A DNA stretch of 64,000 nt from Streptococcaceae bacterium (lineage in GTDB: Bacteria; Bacillota; Bacilli; Lactobacillales; Streptococcaceae): the NCBI GenBank assembly GCA_031269775.1, contig JAISYQ010000027.1, positions 39,401 through 103,400 on the forward strand. The letters are read 5' to 3'. The notes beneath the pieces are model-generated. The model made no database searches and had not been told where the DNA came from. It worked only from the letters and a program-made list of their open reading frames with translations. This document shows positions 58,182 to 64,000 of this stretch, one piece after another. How positions within the stretch are numbered: position 1 is the stretch's first letter; each line of letters starts with the position of its first letter. The position numbers and the translations under genes were made by a program.

Positions 58182-59768
58182 ATGTGTGGTTTTGTATTTT
58201 CTAGCAATACAAGCTTAGAGAAGAAAACATTCTTTGATAATTTTGAAAGATTAATCCATCGTGGACCTGATGATGCTGAAATTCTTACTACTGAAGCTGC
58301 TTTTTGGGGTTTTCATCGTTTGGCTATTATGGATTTAAGTAATGCCGGAAATCAACCTTTTATATACAAAAATAAAGAATTAATGTGCAATGGTGAAATT
58401 TATAATTGCAATGAACTACGCAAATTTTTAAAACCACACTATTCTTTTCATTCCACAAGCGACTGTGAAGTATTATTACCATTATTTGAACAAGTTGGCA
58501 TTGAATCAATGGTTCGTATGCTTGATGCTGAATTTGCATTTGTAATTGCTGATAATCAAACAAAAAAAATATGGGCTGCACGCGATCCTTTTGGCATTCG
58601 TCCATTATTTTACGGATATGATAAAAAAAATAAAAAAATTGCCTTTGCTAGCGAAGCAAAAGGATTAGTTGATTGGTGTGAAAAAATTATGCCCTTTCCT
58701 CCTGGTCATTATTATGCAAACGGAGAATTTCACCTTTTTAATGATGTTGGAGCTTCAAAGTTAATGATTGAACAGTCTCTTGATACCCTTTGCAAAGGAA
58801 TACGTTGGCGTTTAAAGAAAGCAGTTATTAAACGACTGCACTCAGATGCACCCATAGGCTTTTTGTTAAGTGGTGGTTTAGATTCTTCTTTGGTGTGTGC
58901 TATTGCTCAAAAATATCTTGATAAACCGATTGAAACTTTTGCGATTGGTATGGAAAATGATCCGATTGATTTAAAATATGCCAAAGAAGTTGCCGATTTT
59001 TTAGGTACGCATCATCATGAAATCACCATGAGTAAAGAAGAGGTTTTAAAAGTAGTAGAAGAGGTTATTTACCATCTGGAAACATGGGATATTACCACTA
59101 TTCGTGCAAGTATTGGCATGTATTTAATCGCCAAATATATTCATAAAAAGACTAATATAAAGGCACTTTTGACAGGGGAAGTGTCTGATGAGATGTTTGG
59201 TTATAAATACACAGACTTTGCACCTAATGCTTTTTCTTTTCAAAAAGAAGCGCAAAAGCGTGTCCGTGAACTTTATATGTATGATGTTTTGCGTGCTGAT
59301 CGAACACTTGCGGCACATTCTTTAGAAGCACGAGTGCCTTTTGCAGATTTGGATTTTGCAAACTATGTGATGAGTATTAATCCTGCTAGAAAAATAAATA
59401 CTTATGGTCAAGGGAAATATTTATTGCGGCACGCATTTGATACAGAAAATTATCTTCCACATGATATTCTTTTTCGTGAAAAAGCAGCTTTTAGTGATGC
59501 AGTGGGCCACTCAATGGTTGATTACTTAAAAGAGCATGCAGAAAAACAATATTCAAACTCAGACCTATTACAAGCAAAGAAGGAATATCCTACACATACT
59601 CCTTTTACTAAAGAATCTTTATGGTATCGTGATATTTTTGAAAAATTTTATCCAGGAAATGATAATTGGATCATTGCTTTTTGGATGCCCAAAAAGCAAT
59701 GGGTTGGCGAGAAGGTTAATGATCCAAGTGCTCGTGTGCTAAAAAATTATGGAAACAGCGGAAAATAA
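58182..59768 (+). CDS. asnB: Asparagine synthetase B (glutamine-hydrolysing)
   Basis: This 528-residue enzyme makes asparagine from aspartate, glutamine and ATP. The N-terminal glutaminase domain starts with Cys2 (MCGFVFSS), with RGPDDAE and NGEIYN. The synthetase domain has the PP-loop LLSGGLDSSL and LEARVPFADLDF. ATG follows GAAAGGAAT. It appears monocistronic; no T-box or asparagine-specific leader is visible in the 168 bp mnmA-asnB gap. Confidence 0.95.
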   Translation: MCGFVFSSNTSLEKKTFFDNFERLIHRGPDDAEILTTEAAFWGFHRLAIMDLSNAGNQPFIYKNKELMCNGEIYNCNELRKFLKPHYSFHSTSDCEVLLPLFEQVGIESMVRMLDAEFAFVIADNQTKKIWAARDPFGIRPLFYGYDKKNKKIAFASEAKGLVDWCEKIMPFPPGHYYANGEFHLFNDVGASKLMIEQSLDTLCKGIRWRLKKAVIKRLHSDAPIGFLLSGGLDSSLVCAIAQKYLDKPIETFAIGMENDPIDLKYAKEVADFLGTHHHEITMSKEEVLKVVEEVIYHLETWDITTIRASIGMYLIAKYIHKKTNIKALLTGEVSDEMFGYKYTDFAPNAFSFQKEAQKRVRELYMYDVLRADRTLAAHSLEARVPFADLDFANYVMSINPARKINTYGQGKYLLRHAFDTENYLPHDILFREKAAFSDAVGHSMVDYLKEHAEKQYSNSDLLQAKKEYPTHTPFTKESLWYRDIFEKFYPGNDNWIIAFWMPKKQWVGEKVNDPSARVLKNYGNSGK

Positions 59769-59789
59769 ATAAATTCCCAGATTTAATTT

Positions 59790-59818
59790 TTGACTTAAAA
59801 TTCATTTGGAATGATAAT
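59790..59818 (+). promoter_or_regulatory. Promoter of the DsbA/SpxH-like gene
   Basis: TTGACT (59790-59795) and GATAAT (59813-59818), spacer 17 bp. A GGGGGAG ribosome site and TTG start follow. Confidence 0.6.
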
Positions 59819-59863
59819 ATATTAGAGGCTAAAAATGAATTTTAAAAACTGGGGGAGATTAAA

Positions 59864-60526
59864 TTGTTTGAAATTAATTTATTTATAAATCCATTAAACA
59901 AATTTTGTTTTGAAATGGAAAAAGAATTAATTAAACTAGCAGAGCAAAGAAAGCAAAAATTTCGTGTTCATTTTATTCCAATCGTTAGTATAAAAACAGT
60001 GAAATACAATTTTTACGACACTTTCTTAAAAAATCAACTTTTGATTGAAGAGCAAAATATAGTATTTAAGAATGTTTATTCTGCTATTTTAGATGTGAAA
60101 GCAGCTCAATTTCAAGGACAAAAAAAAGGACAAAAATTCTTAATAAATTTTCAACAAAAAATTATTCAAGAAAAACAAGAAAGCTATTCAACAACTTTGG
60201 CAAAAGAATTAGCAAAATTAACTAAAATTGATATGGCAATATTTTTAGAAGATCGTAAATCTACTTTAGTAAAAAACGCTTTTTATCGCGATCATCAAAA
60301 AGCTAAAGATTTAAATCTTAAATATTTGCCTGCTGCCATTATTTTTGATTTTAATAGCAATGAAGATGGAATAATTATTGAAAATTACCTTCCGGAAATT
60401 TTAAATTTTTTATCTCAAAAAAGCATCAATTCAATTGAACAATTATTCAATAAATTAACTCATAAATATGATATTGTTTTCGAAAATAAATCAGATTTTC
60501 AACGTAAATTTAAAATCGCAAAATAG
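59864..60526 (+). CDS. DsbA-superfamily protein, SpxH (YjbH)-like adaptor
   Basis: This 220-residue thioredoxin-fold protein starts FEINLFINPLNKFCFEMEKEL. The usual CxxC is reduced to one Cys (Cys15, NKFCFEME), as in adaptors rather than oxidoreductases. A helical insertion follows, then the second half of the fold (LKYLPAAIIFDFNSNEDGIII, short: YLPAAIIFDF). In Bacillota SpxH delivers the regulator Spx to ClpXP. The assignment to SpxH is by overall form and size, so it is tentative. TTG start after GGGGGAG. Confidence 0.6.
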   Translation: MFEINLFINPLNKFCFEMEKELIKLAEQRKQKFRVHFIPIVSIKTVKYNFYDTFLKNQLLIEEQNIVFKNVYSAILDVKAAQFQGQKKGQKFLINFQQKIIQEKQESYSTTLAKELAKLTKIDMAIFLEDRKSTLVKNAFYRDHQKAKDLNLKYLPAAIIFDFNSNEDGIIIENYLPEILNFLSQKSINSIEQLFNKLTHKYDIVFENKSDFQRKFKIAK

Positions 60527-60553
60527 ATATCAAAAATTATTCGCTTACTTTTA

Positions 60554-60582
60554 TTGACAAACAAAGACAAAGACGCTAAATT
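60554..60582 (+). promoter_or_regulatory. Promoter of secE-nusG
   Basis: A perfect TTGACA (60554-60559), a 17 bp spacer and TAAATT (60577-60582). Confidence 0.6.
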
Positions 60583-60624
60583 CAATACAAAAGCAATAGC
60601 AGTTATTAAACAAGGAGTTAAATT

Positions 60625-60801
60625 ATGAAATTTTTAAAATCAATTATCGTTGAAATGAAAAAAGTTTCTTGGCCAACAAAAAAACAACTACGAAAAGATA
60701 CGATCATTGTTTTTGAGATGTCTATTATTTTTGCGATTTTGTTTTTTATTTTCGATACAATTATCAAGAATGGTTTAAATGCTATTTTAAATTTACGTTA
60801 A
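60625..60801 (+). CDS. secE: Preprotein translocase subunit SecE
   Basis: This 58-residue single-span SecE stabilises SecY in the Sec channel. The short amphipathic part VEMKKVSWPTKKQLRKDT is the family signature, followed by one membrane helix (about 27-47). ATG follows CAAGGAG. nusG follows, as nearly always in bacteria. rpmG, often just upstream, is absent here. Short length makes it easy to miss. Confidence 0.95.
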   Translation: MKFLKSIIVEMKKVSWPTKKQLRKDTIIVFEMSIIFAILFFIFDTIIKNGLNAILNLR

Positions 60802-60907
60802 AAATATGTTGATCAACTTCTTATCATTTCATGATATACTTCAAATGTTTACAAAGCTTCAAGAGATTCTTGGGCTTTTTTATTTTGAAAAAATGGAGGC
60901 CATATTT

Positions 60908-61459
60908 ATGGTAGAAAGTTTAGAAAAAGAATGGTATGCCGTACAAACATATTCTGGATACGAGGGAAAAGTAAAACATGATATAGAATCTCGTACTCAA
61001 AGCATTCCTGGAATGGAAAATTATATTTTTCGCGTTATTATTCCTTCTGAAAAAAAAATGATCGAAAAAAAAGGTAAACTAAAAGAAAAAGAAGAGTACA
61101 TTTTCAAAGGATATGTCCTAATTGAGATGATTATGAGTGATGAATCATGGTTTGTCATTCGTAATACCCCTAATGTTACTGGATTTGTAGGATCTCACGG
61201 AGCAGGATCCAAACCAGCACCGCTTTTACCTGAGGAAATCAATTCTATTTTGCGTTCTATGGGGCAATTTGTGCGTGCTACAGAGTTAAATGTAGAAGTA
61301 GGGGATATGATTCAAATTATTGAAGGTGCCTTTGCAAATATGACCGGACAAGTTGTCGAAGTCGATTATGGTAAACAAAAATTAAAAGTCTCACTTGAAA
61401 TGTTTGGCCGAGAAACAAATGCTGAACTTGAATTCTCTCAAGCAGATACTTTGGATTAA
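60908..61459 (+). CDS. nusG: Transcription termination/antitermination factor NusG
   Basis: This 183-residue NusG binds RNA polymerase and links transcription to translation or Rho. The NGN domain starts KEWYAVQTYSGYEGKVK, and the C-terminal KOW motif is VGDMIQIIEGAFANMTGQV. The ATG at 60908 has TGGAGG upstream; the frame is open to 60806, but that extension is not NusG-like. It is co-transcribed with secE. Confidence 0.96.
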   Translation: MVESLEKEWYAVQTYSGYEGKVKHDIESRTQSIPGMENYIFRVIIPSEKKMIEKKGKLKEKEEYIFKGYVLIEMIMSDESWFVIRNTPNVTGFVGSHGAGSKPAPLLPEEINSILRSMGQFVRATELNVEVGDMIQIIEGAFANMTGQVVEVDYGKQKLKVSLEMFGRETNAELEFSQADTLD

Positions 61460-61491
61460 AGATTCTAACTTATAACAGATTGGAAGTAACA

Positions 61492-63030
61492 ATGTCTGAA
61501 ATTTATTCTTCTAGAACAAAAAATACGATGCGTAATGCAACCATAAGTGGTATAACGCAAATGTTTATCATTATTACGCGCTTTATTATTCAAACCATTT
61601 TTATGTATAAATTAGGAAAAGCATATACAGGGCTCAATGGGGTCTTTAATAATGTGATTTTAGTGCTGAATATAGCAGAACTTGGTATTAGTAATGCACT
61701 TTTCTTTTCAATGTATAAAGCTTTAGCTAAAAAAGATTTGTTAAAAATTGCTGGATTAATGAATTTTTATCGTAAAATTTATCATAGCATTGGTGTAGTT
61801 ATTGCTGGTTTGGGCTTATTATTAGTGCCTTTTCTACCTTTACTTATTAGAGGGAATCAAGCAGTGCCACATGTAACATTTATCTATTTCTTATTTTTAT
61901 TAAACACTGTTAGTAGCTATTTTTTTTCTTTTAAGCGCAACCTACTTACAGCAGATCAAAAGGAATACCTTAATCAAATCAATCTTTTATTTTATACAAT
62001 GCTTCAGACTACTCTGCAAATATTTGTCTTATTAATATTTAAAGCGTACATTATTTATTTGCTTATTTTTATTGTTTTTCAGCTGATTTCTAATTTTTCG
62101 ATTTCACATAAAGTTGATCAGATGTATCCTTTTTTAAAAGAAAACAGACAAGCAAAAATTGATAAAGAAGAATTATTGATAATAAAGCGTAATACAAAGG
62201 AATTAATTGGTGGCAAGATCAGCGAAGTGACTGAAATTGGGACGGATAATCTACTGCTTAGCTCAATTATGGGAATTCAAGTAGCGGGGATCTATTCTAG
62301 TTATGAATTAATTAAAAATGCTGTTTTAAAGCTTTTTCAAATGATCATTTTTGCAGCTTGTGCCAGTGTCGGAAACTTTGTTCATTCAAACAAAAACAAA
62401 AAACAAGTTGAAAAAATGTTATATCGTCATTTCAGGATATCATTTATTTTGGCCTTATTTAGTTTTACTTGTTTATTAAATTTATTGCGCCCATTTATTC
62501 TTATCTGGGATAAAAGCTACTTAGTCAGTCCTTTAACAATTTGGTTGATTAGCTTTGATGTTGCCCTAAAAATTTTACGAAACACTCCGATAACTTTTTT
62601 TTCAGCGCTTGGAACTTATCAACATATGGGAGTAAAATCAATTATCGAATCTTTGTTAAATCTCATCTTTTCAACTTTACTTCTTTCTTTAACCAAACTT
62701 GGTATTGCATCCGTTGTGTTAGGGACGATTTTAGCGAATGTTTTCATAAATGCTTGGTGGGAGCCATATCAAATTTATCGTTTATATTTTAAAAAGAAGT
62801 GTACAAAATATCTTGTTTATTACTGGCAATGTCTTTTCTTAATGTTAACAACAGGTGCTTTGAGTTTTTTAGCGCTAACTTTTATAACAGCTAAAAATTT
62901 AATTGCTGATCTTCTTTTATCAGGCATGATAAGTATTGCTTTTTCTTTTACTGCTGCCTTTTTATTTGTTCGTCAGGATACGCAATTTATACTAAATAAT
63001 TTACTTAAAAAAATTAGGAGGATAATATGA
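61492..63030 (+). CDS. Polysaccharide flippase-like membrane protein (MOP/Wzx family)
   Basis: This ~512-residue protein has about 12-14 membrane segments. Motifs typical of O-antigen/teichoic acid flippases are present: TRFIIQTIFMYKLGKAYTGLNGVFNNV (short: YTGLNGVFNNV), AELGISNALFFSMYK and ISEVTEIGTDNLLLS. It probably flips lipid-linked cell-surface glycan precursors. ATG at 61492 follows TTGGAAG; a TTG at 61480 is open but lacks a site. DUF1146 overlaps its end by 4 bp (ATGA). No glycosyltransferases are adjacent. Confidence 0.85.
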   Translation: MSEIYSSRTKNTMRNATISGITQMFIIITRFIIQTIFMYKLGKAYTGLNGVFNNVILVLNIAELGISNALFFSMYKALAKKDLLKIAGLMNFYRKIYHSIGVVIAGLGLLLVPFLPLLIRGNQAVPHVTFIYFLFLLNTVSSYFFSFKRNLLTADQKEYLNQINLLFYTMLQTTLQIFVLLIFKAYIIYLLIFIVFQLISNFSISHKVDQMYPFLKENRQAKIDKEELLIIKRNTKELIGGKISEVTEIGTDNLLLSSIMGIQVAGIYSSYELIKNAVLKLFQMIIFAACASVGNFVHSNKNKKQVEKMLYRHFRISFILALFSFTCLLNLLRPFILIWDKSYLVSPLTIWLISFDVALKILRNTPITFFSALGTYQHMGVKSIIESLLNLIFSTLLLSLTKLGIASVVLGTILANVFINAWWEPYQIYRLYFKKKCTKYLVYYWQCLFLMLTTGALSFLALTFITAKNLIADLLLSGMISIAFSFTAAFLFVRQDTQFILNNLLKKIRRII

Positions 63031-63272
63031 CTTTTCAATATTTTGGTTTTGACGCATTATTACGTATTATTAGCCATTTATCATTTATTTATTTGACTTT
63101 TTGGTCGTTACAGTCAATTAATCTTGAAATTTTATTTCGTAAAAAAGTAAGGCAAATTGGTCAAATTCGCTGTGTTTTAATCTTGACAGCGACAGTTATG
63201 GGGTATGTAGCTAGTAGCTTCTTTTTGGAAGTTTTATTGTTATTTAAAAACGCTTTGTTTTTTGTTAGATGA
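63027..63272 (+). CDS. DUF1146-family small membrane protein
   Basis: This 81-residue protein has two membrane helices (about 12-32 and 50-74) with the motif FWSLQSINLEILFRK between them. These fit the DUF1146 (YwzB-like) family of Bacillota. The start overlaps the flippase stop (ATGA), with TTAGGAGG in front, so the two are coupled. Function not established. Confidence 0.82.
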   Translation: MTFQYFGFDALLRIISHLSFIYLTFWSLQSINLEILFRKKVRQIGQIRCVLILTATVMGYVASSFFLEVLLLFKNALFFVR

Positions 63273-63283
63273 TTTCTGATATT

Positions 63284-63460
63284 AGCCTTTCTCTGAAATT
63301 AGGGTATAACGAGAATTCGTTTCAATTTTTTCCTGAGACAAGGAAAAAAACTTAAAGATACGTGGTGCTATTTCGAGGCTTTTTGACGCTAGAGGCACGG
63401 CTTCTAGGTGATGGATAAAAGAAAATGAAATTCTCATACATCTAATTCCAGAGGAGGGCT
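63284..63460. repeat. MITE-like inverted-repeat element, family 1, copy 4 (reversed, most diverged)
   Basis: It shares the layout of copy 3, with ends AGCCTTTCTCTGAAA and CCAGAGGAGGGCT and the internal GAGAATTCGTTTCAATTTTT. It is ~177 bp because of a short extra stretch (around 63390-63415, GCTAGAGGCACGG). It sits directly after the DUF1146 gene and may act as its terminator. Confidence 0.75.
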
Positions 63461-63549
63461 ATTAAAATCAACCTTTTGAGAACACTCTACTGCAAGATCT
63501 TGCTAACTTACATTTATTTTGCTTTAAGAAAATCTAAATACGCTTGCGC

Positions 63550-63981
63550 CTACACACATTCCTTCTTTAACTGCTCTTTTACATATTCTAAATAATCTGG
63601 AGAAGCATTGGCCTGTTCTTTAGGACGAGTAGGGATTACTCTTATAACCCAATTTAACTTTTTTTCTCGTGTTCCTCCAGGACAACAAGCACAACAAGTA
63701 GAACCTTTCAGCTCTAATTCTAATGTTCTAGCAAATTTCGCCGCCATCAATGAAGCTTGTGCACGTTCCTCTTCAATTTGACGCTCTTCTGTTGCTCTAC
63801 GCGCTTCAGCTAATCGTAACTCTTTCGCTCTCCATACTGCTTCCACTCTCCATGCTTCTTCCGCTGTACGTGCTTCTTCCTCAGGACCTGCATAACATCT
63901 TTCAGAGACACTAACAACTGATACAATTAAAGACAACATTACTAAACTTAAAACAAGTCTTAACTTTTTTAACTTAATCAA
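63550..63981 (-). CDS. Secreted Ala/Glu/Arg-rich protein with a CCACC motif
   Basis: This 143-residue protein has a clear signal peptide (KLKKLRLVLSLVMLSLIV, cleavage likely near CYA-G at 29-32), then a highly charged, Ala/Glu/Arg-rich helix (33-90, probably a coiled coil). A Cys cluster STCCACCPGG follows (Cys96, 97, 99 and 100), and the tail has one more Cys at 142. It starts with TTG after GGGGAG. Its composition differs from its Lys/Asn/Ile-rich neighbours, so it may be acquired or repeat-derived. I do not recognise a family. The small gap to copy 4 of the repeat holds nothing clear. Confidence 0.7.
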   Translation of the reverse strand: MIKLKKLRLVLSLVMLSLIVSVVSVSERCYAGPEEEARTAEEAWRVEAVWRAKELRLAEARRATEERQIEEERAQASLMAAKFARTLELELKGSTCCACCPGGTREKKLNWVIRVIPTRPKEQANASPDYLEYVKEQLKKECV

Positions 63982-64000
63982 AACATATCTCCCCTTTATA

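Overview
The window is AT-rich DNA from a low-GC Gram-positive bacterium. It probably comes from the Bacilli and most likely from or near the Lactobacillales. The supporting signs are an RNase J2-type nuclease, a manganese-type pyrophosphatase, an Rgg-like regulator remnant, DUF1146, DUF948 and YtxH proteins, a two-subunit glycyl-tRNA synthetase, a T-box leader, frequent TTG/GTG starts with strong Shine-Dalgarno sites, and anaerobic enzymes (NrdD/NrdG and a PflA-like activase). No tRNA, rRNA, CRISPR array or intact transposase was seen.

Layout. (1) 1-3.5 kb, forward: the end of an RluD-family gene, a LysM membrane protein, cmk and rpsA. (2) 3.6-9.05 kb, forward: a RiPP cluster of proteusin type, with a GNAT-like protein, three NHLP-leader precursors, a SPASM radical SAM enzyme, a PoyD/epimerase-like radical SAM enzyme and the wreck of a fourth precursor. 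(3) 9.2-14.8 kb: lexA, convergent gyrB, an ABC-F protein and an NrnA-type DHH phosphoesterase. (4) 14.9-24.6 kb, reverse: a second, unrelated RiPP cluster. It holds a tiny Cys-rich precursor (GCHCGC core) that is easy to miss, a truncated paralogue, a SPASM maturase, a subtilisin-like protein, a three-gene ABC system whose large permease carries a dead M1-peptidase-like domain, and an ABC exporter. (5) 24.7-31.3 kb, reverse: T-box-controlled glyQS, then rpsF-ssb-rpsR and dnaN. (6) 31.3-32.8 kb: a gene-poor putative oriC, with dnaN leaving on one side and dnaA on the other, and two parS-like palindromes nearby. (7) 32.8-47.2 kb: dnaA-valS-pflA-lepB, trxB, a decayed patch (Rpn fragment, Rgg pseudogene, repeats), an MscS channel, nrdD-nrdG and a UhpT/GlpT-like antiporter. 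(8) 47.2-58 kb: small peptides, then reverse-strand housekeeping genes (YtxH, DUF948, lgt, rodA, ppaC, lepA, rnjB, prs, mnmA). (9) 58-64 kb: asnB, a DsbA/SpxH-like protein, secE-nusG, a flippase, DUF1146 and a secreted Cys-motif protein.

Two families of short non-coding inverted-repeat elements run through the window. One is a MITE-like element of about 160-177 bp with TIRs AGACCTCCTCGGAAA (four copies). The other has TIRs of the type AGARYCTGTTAACGATC (about 57-168 bp). They sit beside decayed genes in both RiPP clusters and in the 39-42 kb patch, which suggests a genome being remodelled by small mobile repeats. The two RiPP systems, each with its own radical SAM chemistry, are the most distinctive content.
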